From contig NZ_AUUU01000014.1 of the NCBI RefSeq assembly GCF_002760435.1, forward strand, positions 18,014-82,013: a DNA stretch of 64,000 nucleotides, written 5' to 3'. This document shows, in pieces, positions 1 through 9,034 of the stretch. Made by a program: the position numbers and the translations under genes. Position 1 is the stretch's first letter; every line of letters begins with the position of its first letter. A model generated the notes under the pieces. The model saw only the letters and a list, made by a program, of their open reading frames with translations, was not told the origin of the DNA and searched no databases. Origin of the DNA: Clostridium sp. LS (GTDB taxonomy: Bacteria; Bacillota; Clostridia; Clostridiales; Clostridiaceae).

Positions 1-67
1 TTTTAATTATTTTGGATTTTGTATTAAATGGGTTTAAGATATCTGCAAGAAAGTAAATATATAATAC

Positions 68-118
68 AAAAAAAGAATCTTCATAGCTATAAATATTAGC
101 CTGTTGAAGATTCTTTTA
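68..118 (-). terminator. Intrinsic terminator of the YgiQ-like gene
   Basis: A 13-bp perfect inverted repeat (71-83 with 104-116) is followed on the minus strand by a run of T. It lies just past the stop of the minus-strand radical SAM gene. The plus-strand side also ends in T, so it may work in both directions. Confidence 0.75.
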
Positions 119-155
119 TTATTTATAATTATAATCAATAATTACATTCTCTTTA

Positions 156-2135
156 TTATTGAACTCTTCTTTTATTATTTCCATTTTTATTAGAGGAATT
201 TTTATTCTTTATATGTTTAGGACCATTATTTTCTCTTAATGATGATTTTTTATTTGAAGTTTCACTGACATTTTTGTTTGTATTATTAGATGTTTTACTG
301 CTGTTTTTATTTTTTCCTTGATACCCAGATTTACCTGGAGTAAAGCCGATTAAACAATTCTTACCATTACCAATTAAGTCTTCTCTATGAGCTTTAATTA
401 AAGCTTTTTTTACTTTTTGATAATTTTTAGGTACTGCAAATTGTATAAGTGCTCGTTGCATTTCTTTTTCTTCTGGTGTTCTTGGAATATAAACTTCTTC
501 ACCAGTTAACGGATTAAAACCAGTATAGTACATTGTTGTTGACAAACTACCTGGTGTTGGATAAAAGTCCTGTACTTGTTCTGGAGTGTACCCCATCTCT
601 TTGATGTACAATGCAAGATCTATAGCAGCATTTAAGTCAGAACCAGGGTGAGAAGACATTAAATAAGGAACTAAAAATTGTTTCTTATCTAATTTATTGT
701 TTATTTGGAAGTATTTATTGACAAACTTATCATAAACTTCTCTAGTTGGTTTACCCATTTGATTTAATACTCTTGGAACTACGTGCTCAGGAGCAACCTT
801 TAATTGACCGCTTATATGATGTTCACATAGTTCTTTCATAAATGCATCATTTTTATCGTGAATTAAATAATCATATCTCAGTCCAGAACGAATGAATACT
901 TTTTTTATACCAGGAAGTTTTCTCACTTTTTTTAATAATGAAAGATATTCAGTATGATCTATTATTAAATTTTTACAAGGTGCTGGGAACATGCATTGCT
1001 TATTTTTACATGTACCATGTTCAATTTGCTTTTTACAAGCTCTATGTCTAAAGTTTGCAGTAGGGCCTCCAATGTCATGAATATATCCCTTGAAGTCAGG
1101 TAAAGTAGTTAAAAGCTTTGCCTCGCCAATTATTGATTCTTGACCTCTATTTTGAATTACTCTTCCTTGATGAAAAGTTAAAGCACAAAATGAGCAGGAA
1201 CCATAGCAGCCTCTATGACTTGTAATTGAAAATTTAACTTCCTGAATTGCAGGAATACCCCCCTTTTCTTCATATATAGGATGATATGTTCTTGTATAAG
1301 GTAAGTCATATGTTCCATCCATTTCTTCTTGAGTTAAATTTTCTTGAGGCGGATTTTGAACTAGATATCTATCTCCATATTTTTGAATGACAGTTCTGCC
1401 GTTTATAGAGTCTTGTTCATAATATTCCAATTTATAAGCTTCTCCATAAGCTTTTTTATCTGTAGATACTTCTTCAAAGGTTGGGACTATAACTGCATTT
1501 TTAATATTTGATATATCTTTAGTCATATAACAAGTTCCACGTACAGATGTAATATTTTTGATATCTGCTCCATATCTTAATAAGTCTGCAATTTGAATTA
1601 CGGTTTTTTCACCCATTCCGTACATTAACAAATCAGCTTTGGAATCTATAAGAATGCTTCTTCTAACCTTATTATCCCAATAATCATAGTGAGCAAAGCG
1701 TCTTAGACTAGCTTCTATTCCGCCGATTGCTATAGCTACATCTTTATAAGCTTCACGTATTCTGTTGCAATAAACAATGACAGCTCTATCTGGTCTATGT
1801 CCTGCCTCTCCGCCAGGAGAATATAAGTCTTCGCGTCTTGTCTTTTTCGCAGCAGTATAATGATTAACCATTGAATCAATGTTGCCTGAATTAACTAAAA
1901 ATGCATATTTAGGTCTGCCTAATTTTTTAAAGTCTTCAGAATTATGCCAGTCTGGCTGGGCTATGACACCAACATTAAAACCCTGTGCTTCAAGAGTTCT
2001 TCCTATAATAGCTGTACCAAATGAAGGATGGTCGACATAAGCATCACCAGAAACTATAATAAAATCTAATTGTTCAATATTCCTTTTTTTTAAGTCCTCT
2101 TTACTAATAGGTAAAAATTCCTTGCAAAGTTTCAT
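156..2135 (-). CDS. ygiQ: YgiQ family radical SAM protein
   Basis: This 659-residue protein has the YgiQ architecture: an N-terminal region with a [12 protein letters not shown] motif, followed by a radical SAM core whose GCYGSCSFC motif (CxxxCxxC, about residue 310) binds the 4Fe-4S cluster. A second cysteine-rich stretch follows at about 365-385 (HRACKK...[15 protein letters not shown]). The last 60 residues are a lysine/asparagine/serine-rich low-complexity tail, which probably is not catalytic. The biochemical role of the family is not established; radical chemistry with S-adenosylmethionine is inferred from the motif. It is transcribed alone and ends at the terminator at 68-118. Confidence 0.92.
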   Translation of the reverse strand: MKLCKEFLPISKEDLKKRNIEQLDFIIVSGDAYVDHPSFGTAIIGRTLEAQGFNVGVIAQPDWHNSEDFKKLGRPKYAFLVNSGNIDSMVNHYTAAKKTRREDLYSPGGEAGHRPDRAVIVYCNRIREAYKDVAIAIGGIEASLRRFAHYDYWDNKVRRSILIDSKADLLMYGMGEKTVIQIADLLRYGADIKNITSVRGTCYMTKDISNIKNAVIVPTFEEVSTDKKAYGEAYKLEYYEQDSINGRTVIQKYGDRYLVQNPPQENLTQEEMDGTYDLPYTRTYHPIYEEKGGIPAIQEVKFSITSHRGCYGSCSFCALTFHQGRVIQNRGQESIIGEAKLLTTLPDFKGYIHDIGGPTANFRHRACKKQIEHGTCKNKQCMFPAPCKNLIIDHTEYLSLLKKVRKLPGIKKVFIRSGLRYDYLIHDKNDAFMKELCEHHISGQLKVAPEHVVPRVLNQMGKPTREVYDKFVNKYFQINNKLDKKQFLVPYLMSSHPGSDLNAAIDLALYIKEMGYTPEQVQDFYPTPGSLSTTMYYTGFNPLTGEEVYIPRTPEEKEMQRALIQFAVPKNYQKVKKALIKAHREDLIGNGKNCLIGFTPGKSGYQGKNKNSSKTSNNTNKNVSETSNKKSSLRENNGPKHIKNKNSSNKNGNNKRRVQ

Positions 2136-2456
2136 ATATTATTAACTCCAATTCTCAATTTATTTTTTGTTATATATTTATAAAATTATGCCGTTCTAAA
2201 ATAATATATACAAATCTATATAGTAAAATCACAACAAATAATTGTCATAACATGAATATATTATCAAATGAAAGAATGAGCTTTTAAAGCTTATTCTTAC
2301 AGTATATTAACATAACCATAATTAGTTTACAAACAAAAAACGTATGTTAAAAATTGATTATGGAAGTGATTAAAAAGTAAAAATTTATTGCCTTTTTACT
2401 CCTTTGTAATATAATAATTAGAGACGATGGTTATCTAAGGAAAAGTTAAAAATTAA

Positions 2457-2490
2457 TAACTGTTAACTGTAAACTGTTAACTGTTAACTG
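2457..2490. repeat. Tandem heptamer TAACTGT x5
   Basis: Five near-perfect head-to-tail copies of TAACTGT occur, the third reading AAACTGT. They sit in the 553-bp intergenic region upstream of the MgtE-N/CBS gene. The rest of that region shows no convincing riboswitch. It is most likely a slippage-prone simple repeat, with no function visible. Confidence 0.7.
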
Positions 2491-2510
2491 AACCAAGGGT
2501 GGTGTAAAAG

Positions 2511-2603
2511 ATGGAGGATGGACCTCAGAATATGGAATGTAATATGACAAAAATTAAATATATTTCAGAAGGAAAGTCTTTTGTCTTAAGTAAATTCCTA
2601 TAG
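2511..2603 (+). other. Possible 30-codon open frame
   Basis: An ATG-to-TAG frame of 30 codons follows an AGGGTGGTG stretch that could serve as a ribosome binding site. The peptide begins MEDGPQNMEC and has no recognisable motif. It may be a real small protein, a leader peptide for the gene at 2689, or chance. Confidence 0.2.
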
Positions 2604-2688
2604 TAAGCGTAATTGATTAAAGTTACCTATATATGAATAAATTCTGCTTGAAAACTTTCTTTCTGCATAAACAGGGAGGAGACTATTT

Positions 2689-3939
2689 ATGATGGAATTA
2701 TCTACATTACTATATTCAAATATTTTAGAAAAAAAAGTCTATGATGAATTTGGAGATGTATTAGGGACTTTAAGGGATGTTTATGTAACTACTGAAGATG
2801 GATACCCAAGAGTAATTGGCTATAAGCTTAAAAAAGATGGAAATACCTTTCACTATGAATTTAGATATATAGAGTTTACCCATAAAGAGGGAAAATTTAA
2901 GATAAAAACAAGAGGCAGTAAAGAAATTCTTCCAATGAGATATAGCTACCTTCTTTCTGAAAATCTGCTAGATAAAAAAATAGTTGATATTAATGGAAAG
3001 CAGGTAGTTAGAGTTAATGATTTAAGAATCGCTAAGATTGCTGGAGAATATCGGGTAATAGGAGTTGAAACTGGCCCTTTAGCTAGATATAGAAGATTAA
3101 AAATATCAGGTATTATGAAATTCTTTTATAAAATAATGAGAAAAAGTTTAGAGGATAAAGTATTAAGATGGGATGATGTTGAATCCTTGGAAATGGTTGA
3201 TAATAATTTAAAGTTAGCTGTCCCATATAAAAAATTATCGACACTACATCCAGCCGATTTAGCTGATATATTAGAAAACTTAGATACTAATTCAAGAAAG
3301 CAAGTATTAGAATCTTTAGATGAAGATTTAGCAGCGGATACATTAGAAGAAATAGATTCCGAATATAAAGGTACTATAATCAAGGAATTATCAGACAGCA
3401 AGGCTGTTGAAGTATTAGAAAATATGCCTAATGATGAGATAGCAGATTTACTTGATGATTTGGATGAAGAAGAAAGAGAAAAAATATTAATCAATTTGGA
3501 AAAAGAAGATGCCGATGAAGTTAAACAGTTATTGCAATACGAAGATGAGACTGTTGGTAGTATAATGAATAAAGAATTTATTTCTGTAAATTTAGACATC
3601 ACTGTCGGGGATATTATTGATATATTGAAGGAAATGAAGCCTGATGAAGAGGTTATTTATTATATATATATAACAGATGAAGAAGATCATATTCAAGGAT
3701 TGGTTCCCTTAAAGGATTTAATTATATATGATATGAATGTAAAAATAAAAGAAATTATGGATGAAGTGGTATCGCATGTAAGGCATGATAATAATATAAG
3801 TGAAGCCATAGAAATTGCAGCAAAATATGATTTAAATGCAGTACCTGTAGTTGATGAATATGAAAAACTAGTAGGAATAGTAATAATACATGATTTAATA
3901 GACGAATTTTTATATCCACTATGGAAAAAGAAAAATTAA
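2689..3939 (+). CDS. PRC-barrel / MgtE N-terminal / CBS domain protein without a channel
   Basis: This 416-residue soluble protein has two PRC-barrel-like beta segments (about 1-75 and 85-180). An acidic MgtE N-terminal helical repeat region follows (about 190-285; LHPADLADILENL and similar repeats), then a pair of CBS motifs (about 285-410). The transmembrane Mg2+ channel of MgtE is absent, because the frame stops right after the second CBS. Such proteins are known as standalone magnesium/metal-sensing regulators in Firmicutes, sometimes beside NRAMP transporters; no such partner is adjacent here. GGAGGA lies 8 nt before the first of two consecutive ATGs. A terminator follows. Confidence 0.8.
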   Translation: MMELSTLLYSNILEKKVYDEFGDVLGTLRDVYVTTEDGYPRVIGYKLKKDGNTFHYEFRYIEFTHKEGKFKIKTRGSKEILPMRYSYLLSENLLDKKIVDINGKQVVRVNDLRIAKIAGEYRVIGVETGPLARYRRLKISGIMKFFYKIMRKSLEDKVLRWDDVESLEMVDNNLKLAVPYKKLSTLHPADLADILENLDTNSRKQVLESLDEDLAADTLEEIDSEYKGTIIKELSDSKAVEVLENMPNDEIADLLDDLDEEEREKILINLEKEDADEVKQLLQYEDETVGSIMNKEFISVNLDITVGDIIDILKEMKPDEEVIYYIYITDEEDHIQGLVPLKDLIIYDMNVKIKEIMDEVVSHVRHDNNISEAIEIAAKYDLNAVPVVDEYEKLVGIVIIHDLIDEFLYPLWKKKN

Positions 3940-3946
3940 TGTAATA

Positions 3947-3988
3947 AACACTTTTTGGGAAATTTCTTAAAAAGTGTTGACTTTTTTT
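3947..3988 (+). terminator. Intrinsic terminator after the MgtE-N/CBS gene
   Basis: The 10-bp stem AACACTTTTT (3947-3956) pairs with AAAAAGTGTT (3969-3978) and is followed by seven T. Its T-run overlaps the -35 box of the next promoter. Confidence 0.85.
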
Positions 3989-4004
3989 ATATAAATAATA
4001 TAAT
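3977..4004 (+). promoter_or_regulatory. Sigma-A promoter of the cysK T-box operon
   Basis: TTGACT (3977-3982) and TATAAT (3999-4004) are separated by 16 bp. Transcription would start about 4011 and run directly into the T-box leader. Confidence 0.75.
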
Positions 4005-4044
4005 AATAATATAAAACCTATCAAAACACTAAGAATTAAAAACT

Positions 4045-4366
4045 ATGAAAAAGGAAAGTAGCGCAAAGAAAGTTTACAGAGAGAAAAGGAAGCTGAGAAC
4101 TTTTCATCAAGAATTTGTGTGAAGTGCCCTTTGGAGTTGAAGTCTGAATATAGGCGAGTTTTCCTATATAATTTAAAATGTGTATAAAACATTTTAAATT
4201 ATATTTTTGTATACCTTAGTAAGATTCTCCGGGTTCACCCGTTATAGTGATATGGCATTTTATAGTGCTAAGTTGAGGGGAATTAACTGTGTTTAATTCA
4301 ATTAGAGTGGGACCGCGAATTTTGCTTCGTCTCTATAGTTTTATAGAAGATGAAGTTTTTTTGTTA
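4045..4366 (+). ncRNA. T-box leader, probably cysteine-specific
   Basis: The leader carries the T-box sequence AGAGTGGGACCGCGA (4304-4318), followed by a terminator stem (CTTCGTCT/AGATGAAG, 4324-4358) with a T tract. Stem I landmarks CAGAGAG and GCTGAGA are present. In the specifier region GAAGTGCCC (about 4131) the triplet TGC fits tRNA-Cys(GCA). The base after TGG in the antiterminator is G, which can wobble-pair with a U discriminator as in tRNA-Cys. The downstream cysteine-synthesis genes agree. Uncharged tRNA-Cys would allow readthrough. The specifier choice is my reading and was not folded by computer. Confidence 0.88.
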
Positions 4367-4412
4367 TATAAATTAAAGAATTAGGTGGAAATTTAAGGAG
4401 GAGAATAATAGT

Positions 4413-5324
4413 ATGATTTATAATGGAGGACTTGAATTAATTGGAAACACACCAATTATAAAAGTGAATAATTTAATTAAAGAGGATAATATTGCAGAAA
4501 TATATGTTAAACTTGAAAAATTTAATCCAGGTGGAAGTGTTAAAGATAGAGCAGCCATTGGAATGATTGAAAAAGCTGAAAAAGAAGGAATATTAAAGCC
4601 AGGTGCAACAATAGTAGAGCCAACAAGCGGAAATACAGGTATAGGGCTTGCACTTGTTGGAAAGCTTAAAGGTTATAAAGTTACAATAGTGATGCCAGAA
4701 ACAATGAGTAAGGAAAGAAGAGACTTAATTAAGGCTTATGGAGCAGAACTAGTATTGACAGAAGGCGCTAAAGGCATGAAAGGCGCTATAGAAAAAGCAA
4801 TAGAAATAGGAAGTGGTGAAGGATATTTTATTCCACAACAGTTTGAAAACATTGCTAACCCAGAAAAGCACTATGAAACAACAGCAGAAGAAATATATAA
4901 AGATATTCCAGATTTAGATGCTTTCATAGCAGGTGTTGGAAGTGGTGGAACTGTAGTAGGAGTATCTAAAAATTTAAAAAAGAAGATTACAAACCTTACA
5001 ACTTTTGCAGTTGAACCAGCAAACTCGCCAGTATTAAGTGGTGGAAATCCAGGAGGGCATAAGATTCAAGGAATCGGAGCAGGATTTGTTCCGGGAATTT
5101 ATGAAAAAGAATATGTAGATGAAATATTACAAGTAAAAGATGAAGATGCATTCAAGACAGCAAAATTATTTGCTCAAGTAGAAGGCGTGTTAGTTGGTAT
5201 TTCTTCAGGCGCAGCAATATATGCAGCTATACAAGTTGCTAAAAAACTTGGAAAAGGTAAAAAAGTATTAGCTGTTGCACCAGATGGTGGAGAAAAGTAT
5301 ATATCAATGGGATTATATGATTAA
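4413..5324 (+). CDS. cysK: Cysteine synthase (O-acetylserine sulfhydrylase)
   Basis: This 303-residue PLP enzyme makes L-cysteine from O-acetylserine and sulfide. Lys44 in NPGGSVKDR is the PLP Schiff-base residue, PTSGNTG (70-76) is the substrate-binding loop, and a GSGGT glycine loop binds the PLP phosphate. Length is typical of CysK. An AGGAGGAG site precedes the ATG. It is first in a cysK-cysE pair behind the T-box, so it is expected to rise when charged tRNA-Cys is scarce. Confidence 0.97.
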   Translation: MIYNGGLELIGNTPIIKVNNLIKEDNIAEIYVKLEKFNPGGSVKDRAAIGMIEKAEKEGILKPGATIVEPTSGNTGIGLALVGKLKGYKVTIVMPETMSKERRDLIKAYGAELVLTEGAKGMKGAIEKAIEIGSGEGYFIPQQFENIANPEKHYETTAEEIYKDIPDLDAFIAGVGSGGTVVGVSKNLKKKITNLTTFAVEPANSPVLSGGNPGGHKIQGIGAGFVPGIYEKEYVDEILQVKDEDAFKTAKLFAQVEGVLVGISSGAAIYAAIQVAKKLGKGKKVLAVAPDGGEKYISMGLYD

Positions 5325-5466
5325 TTTATTTACAAGGCACGTTTGATAAATTATTTTATGTTTTTTGGGGAAGTTTATTTATTAGAAATTTTAACAAAAC
5401 ATCTAGAGATAATTATGTGATTTATTAGGAAAGATTCTACTGAAAACTAGAAAAGGAGAATAAGCT

Positions 5467-6057
5467 GTGTTTAAAAAACTGAATTATGATATAGAACGAG
5501 TTTTAAACGAAGATCCAGCAGCTAAAAGTAAAATAGAAGTATTATTACTGTATCCATGTATTCACGCATTAATATCATATAGAATAGCACATTTCCTTTA
5601 TTTGAAAAAAAGATTTTTTTTAGCTAGGTTAATTTCACAGTTGTCTAGATTCTTTACAGGAATTGAAATTCATCCAGGGGCTAAAATAGGAAAAGGATTA
5701 TTTATAGATCATGGAATGGGTGTAGTAATAGGAGAGACTGCTGAGATTGGAGATAATGTTACTATTTATCATGGAGTGACGTTAGGTGGAACTGGAAAAG
5801 ATAAAGGAAAAAGACACCCAACTGTTGAAGATGATGTATTAATAGGAACAGGAGCTAAGGTACTTGGACCTATAACTATAGGCAAGGGCGCCAAAATAGG
5901 AGCAAATGCTGTAGTTGTAAAGAATGTCCCTGCAAAGGCTACAGCAGTAGGTAGTCAGGCTAAAAATATTGTAAGAACAGCATCCACTGCAACTATAATA
6001 GAAATAAGTGATGTAAAAGGTCACAAGAAGAAAATATTTAATGATATGGTTATTTAG
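5467..6057 (+). CDS. cysE: Serine O-acetyltransferase
   Basis: This 196-residue left-handed beta-helix hexapeptide acyltransferase makes O-acetylserine for CysK. The signature region [25 protein letters not shown] (about 66-90) and [17 protein letters not shown] (about 101-117) contain the catalytic histidine and the CoA-binding loop. It starts with GTG at 5467 behind AAAAGGAG. The protein lacks the long N-terminal helical extension of enterobacterial CysE, as is usual in Firmicutes. It lies 142 bp after cysK with no intervening terminator seen, so it is probably cotranscribed. Confidence 0.96.
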   Translation: MFKKLNYDIERVLNEDPAAKSKIEVLLLYPCIHALISYRIAHFLYLKKRFFLARLISQLSRFFTGIEIHPGAKIGKGLFIDHGMGVVIGETAEIGDNVTIYHGVTLGGTGKDKGKRHPTVEDDVLIGTGAKVLGPITIGKGAKIGANAVVVKNVPAKATAVGSQAKNIVRTASTATIIEISDVKGHKKKIFNDMVI

Positions 6058-6185
6058 TGTTACGTGTGTGGGAGTATTTGGATTTAAGGAGTTAGTTATT
6101 TAAATTCAATATAGATTTAGTAGAATTTATTTTTAGAAGTTTTTGTGAGTTAAAAGATTTTATCTAAATTTAACAATGCAGAGTG

Positions 6186-6234
6186 AAGATATGAAAAACT
6201 TAGATTATATGTTAAGTTTTCATATCTTTATTTA
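6186..6234 (+). terminator. Intrinsic terminator of cysK-cysE
   Basis: The arm AAGATATGAAAAACTTA (6186-6202) pairs with TAAGTTTTCATATCTT (6213-6228), followed by a T-rich stretch. The remaining 240 bp up to the next gene is AT-rich with no structure I can name. Confidence 0.8.
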
Positions 6235-6474
6235 CTTTTGTTGGAATATATGGAACATAAAGAGTGATATACAAGCTCTATAGCACAACTATTAAAATTA
6301 TAGGATTTGCATAGACATTTGAAAAAATATATAATGTATATGGATATTCACCAATGATATATTATATTTTTTACTCTATTCAATAAAATAAAAAAATAGT
6401 ATTTTAATTATTGGAAAAATATGAGAAAATAATATAATAATATATATGTATTCGTTAAGAAAGGTTGGAATGGA

Positions 6475-7179
6475 ATGTTATCACCGATTGCAATAAATAT
6501 TATAAAAATGATGCCAGAGTCATTAGTTATAAAAATAGGTAAAATTATAGCAAATAATTATATTAGAAAGTATGCAAATATAAAAATTAATGGAATAGAT
6601 AATATAGATAAGGTTAAAAAGCCAAGAATATTTGTATGTAACCATTTGAGTAATTCTGATGGTTTAGTCTTGTCAAAAATATTAAAAGAAAAAAGTGATC
6701 CATATTTTGTAGCAGGAGTAAAATTATCGGATGATCCAATAACTCAATTAGGAACAAAAATAGTTAAGAATATACCAATTAAGCCTAATTCAGCTGATAA
6801 AGAGGCTATTACAAAGGTAGTTAAGGCTCTTAAAGAAGGAAATGATGTTCTAATATTTCCAGAAGGCACTAGAAGTAGAACAGGTGCTATGATAGAAGGG
6901 AGAAAAGGGATTCTATTATTTGCTAGAATGGCGAAAGCAGAAATAATACCTATTGGTATGTCAGGAACTGATATATTATTACCAATAAGCAAAGATGGGG
7001 ATATGGGATCAGAAAAATGGAAACATTCAGATGTTACTGTAAATATAGGGGAAAAAATTGTATTTCCGAATAAAGAGCAAGATGAAGATAAACATGAATA
7101 TGATGACAAATGTATGGACATCCTAATGAGAGGTATAGCAAATCTCTTACCTGAAAAGTATAGGGGAATATATAAATAA
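6475..7179 (+). CDS. plsC: 1-acyl-sn-glycerol-3-phosphate acyltransferase
   Basis: This 234-residue PlsC-family membrane-associated acyltransferase uses acyl donors to make phosphatidic acid from lysophosphatidate. The catalytic HxxxxD box is NHLSNSDG (about residues 57-64) and the FPEGTRSRTG motif (about 129-138) binds the glycerol phosphate. The N-terminal 20 residues are hydrophobic and amphipathic. It is followed after 16 bp by nth, likely in one operon. The exact acyl substrate cannot be told from sequence. Confidence 0.9.
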   Translation: MLSPIAINIIKMMPESLVIKIGKIIANNYIRKYANIKINGIDNIDKVKKPRIFVCNHLSNSDGLVLSKILKEKSDPYFVAGVKLSDDPITQLGTKIVKNIPIKPNSADKEAITKVVKALKEGNDVLIFPEGTRSRTGAMIEGRKGILLFARMAKAEIIPIGMSGTDILLPISKDGDMGSEKWKHSDVTVNIGEKIVFPNKEQDEDKHEYDDKCMDILMRGIANLLPEKYRGIYK

Positions 7180-7195
7180 GGAGATTACAAAAGAT

Positions 7196-7849
7196 ATGAA
7201 AGCAAGGACAAAGAAGATTGTAGATATTTTGAAGGAAGCATACCCTGATGCAAAATGTGAATTGAATTATGAAACACCACTTCAATTACTTATAGCTACA
7301 ATATTGTCTGCTCAAACAACGGATAAAAAAGTAAATGAAGTTACAAAAGATCTATTTAGAGATTATCCAGACTTAGATTCACTTTTAACTCTAACAAATG
7401 ATGAGCTTGAAGAAAGAATAAAGCAGATAGGATTATATAGAAATAAATCTAAAAATTTAATTCTGATGTTTAATCAACTAAAAGAACGATTTAATGGAGA
7501 AGTTCCAAGGACAATGGAAGAGCTAACCTCTCTTGCAGGAGCAGGGAGAAAAACAGCTAATGTGGTATTGTCTAATGCTTTTAATGTACCATCCATTGCA
7601 GTAGACACCCATGTATTTAGAGTCTCAAACAGATTAAACCTTGCAGATTCAGAGAATGTTTTAGAAGTAGAAAAGCAGCTTCAAGAGGAATTACCTAAAA
7701 AGGAATGGACACTTATGCATCATCTATTAATATTTCATGGTAGAAGATGCTGCAGTTCAAGGAATCCAAACTGTGGGGAATGTCCTTTGGATAGTTTGTG
7801 TAAATATGAAAATAAAGTATATAGGAATAAAACACAATCAAAAAAATAA
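7196..7849 (+). CDS. nth: Endonuclease III
   Basis: This 217-residue DNA glycosylase/AP lyase removes oxidised pyrimidines. The helix-hairpin-helix ELTSLAGAGRKTANVV contains the catalytic Lys in GRKTANV, and the partner Asp is in IAVDTHVFRV. The C-terminal 4Fe-4S ligands fit Cx6Cx2Cx5C (GRRCCSSRNPNCGECPLDSLC). Length matches E. coli Nth. It starts 16 bp after plsC. Confidence 0.97.
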   Translation: MKARTKKIVDILKEAYPDAKCELNYETPLQLLIATILSAQTTDKKVNEVTKDLFRDYPDLDSLLTLTNDELEERIKQIGLYRNKSKNLILMFNQLKERFNGEVPRTMEELTSLAGAGRKTANVVLSNAFNVPSIAVDTHVFRVSNRLNLADSENVLEVEKQLQEELPKKEWTLMHHLLIFHGRRCCSSRNPNCGECPLDSLCKYENKVYRNKTQSKK

Positions 7850-7876
7850 AAGATAATAATTTTTGATTATTAACAT

Positions 7877-7918
7877 GAACCACAGTTGAGATATTTTATC
7901 TACCTAGTGGTTCTTTTA
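7877..7918 (+). terminator. Intrinsic terminator of plsC-nth
   Basis: GAACCAC (7877-7883) pairs with GTGGTTC (7907-7913) and is followed by TTTTA. Confidence 0.7.
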
Positions 7919-7982
7919 TATTTGTAATTATTTTATTAAGATTAATATAGACTAATATTTAATGTATATTCGGAGGGAATCA

Positions 7983-8888
7983 ATGAAAGTTGGAATTATA
8001 ATGGGTGGTATATCATCTGAAAGAGAAATATCATTAAAAAGTGGAAATTCTATAATAGAAAATATAAATAAAGAAAAATATGAAGTAATACAAATAGTTA
8101 TAGATAAGAAAGAAGATATAGTAACTAAAACTGCAGGAATAGATTTTGCACTCTTAGCATTACATGGTCAATTCGGAGAAGATGGAACAGTACAAGCAGT
8201 TTTGCAAACTTTAGGAATTCCATACTCAGGCTGTGGTCCTTTAAGCAGCGCAATGTGTATGGACAAAGATGTAACAAAGTCTATTCTAGAGGCGGCTGGA
8301 ATTAGGACTGCTCCTTGGGTAAATTTAAGAAAAGGCGATAGCATAGATTTAAGTAAAATAAATAATTTAGGATATCCTGTTGTAGTTAAACCAACCCATG
8401 GTGGATCAAGTGTAGCTACATTTATTGTAAAGGAAGAAAAAGATATTGAGAGCTGTGTTACTGAAGCATTTAAGTGGGATAGCGAGGTTATGATAGAAAA
8501 ATTTATAAAAGGTGATGAAATAACTTGTCCTGTTTATGGTGAAAAAATGCTGCCTGTAATTGCAATAAAACCAAAAGCAGAATTTTTTGATTTTGCATCA
8601 AAGTATCAAGATGGTGGGGCTGAAGAAGTTGTTGTTGAGCTAGAAGAAAACTTGCATGAAGAAGTTGAAAAAATGGCATTGGCCACTTATAAAGCACTTA
8701 AATGTGAAGTATATTCCAGAGTTGATATGATTGTTACTGAAGACGGAACACCATATATCTTAGAAGTAAACACTCTTCCAGGAATGACAAAAAATAGCTT
8801 GATTCCTAAAAGCGCAGCAGCACTAAATATAGGATTTGCGCAGTTAATAGATATGATAATAGAAGACTCAATGAAGATTAGTAGATAA
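7983..8888 (+). CDS. ddl: D-alanine--D-alanine ligase
   Basis: This 301-residue ATP-grasp ligase makes D-Ala-D-Ala for peptidoglycan. It shows GGISSEREISLKSG at the N-terminus, ALHGQFGEDGTVQ and GCGPLSSAMCMDK in the middle, and the C-terminal YILEVNTLPGMT metal- and ADP-binding motif. An upstream in-frame ATG at 7962 exists, but CGGAGGG (7971-7977) lies just before the ATG at 7983, so that start is preferred. The gene is monocistronic. No vanH or vanX neighbour is present, so it is the housekeeping enzyme. Confidence 0.95.
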   Translation: MKVGIIMGGISSEREISLKSGNSIIENINKEKYEVIQIVIDKKEDIVTKTAGIDFALLALHGQFGEDGTVQAVLQTLGIPYSGCGPLSSAMCMDKDVTKSILEAAGIRTAPWVNLRKGDSIDLSKINNLGYPVVVKPTHGGSSVATFIVKEEKDIESCVTEAFKWDSEVMIEKFIKGDEITCPVYGEKMLPVIAIKPKAEFFDFASKYQDGGAEEVVVELEENLHEEVEKMALATYKALKCEVYSRVDMIVTEDGTPYILEVNTLPGMTKNSLIPKSAAALNIGFAQLIDMIIEDSMKISR

Positions 8889-8903
8889 TATATTTTTTTT
8901 AAA

Positions 8904-8946
8904 ATATACATTTGAGATACTTATGTGCTTGAATGTATATCTTTAT
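8904..8946 (+). terminator. Intrinsic terminator of ddl
   Basis: ATATACATT (8904-8912) pairs with AATGTATAT (8932-8940), followed by CTTTATTTAT. Confidence 0.7.
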
Positions 8947-9034
8947 TTATACATGCTTACAAAATAGTATTTTTGTTTATATTTTTATATATAATAAATA
9001 AAGTAGATGCAAGCATAAAAATGAAGGGAGAAAA

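Noticed and set aside
2457..2490. CRISPR-like array
   Set aside because: The units are 7 bp and contiguous with no spacers, so this is a simple tandem repeat.
3126..3602. Serine-rich minus-strand open frame inside the MgtE-N/CBS gene
   Set aside because: It is the antisense shadow of a confident gene, with no ribosome binding site and low-complexity composition. Similar antisense frames elsewhere in the window were dropped for the same reason.
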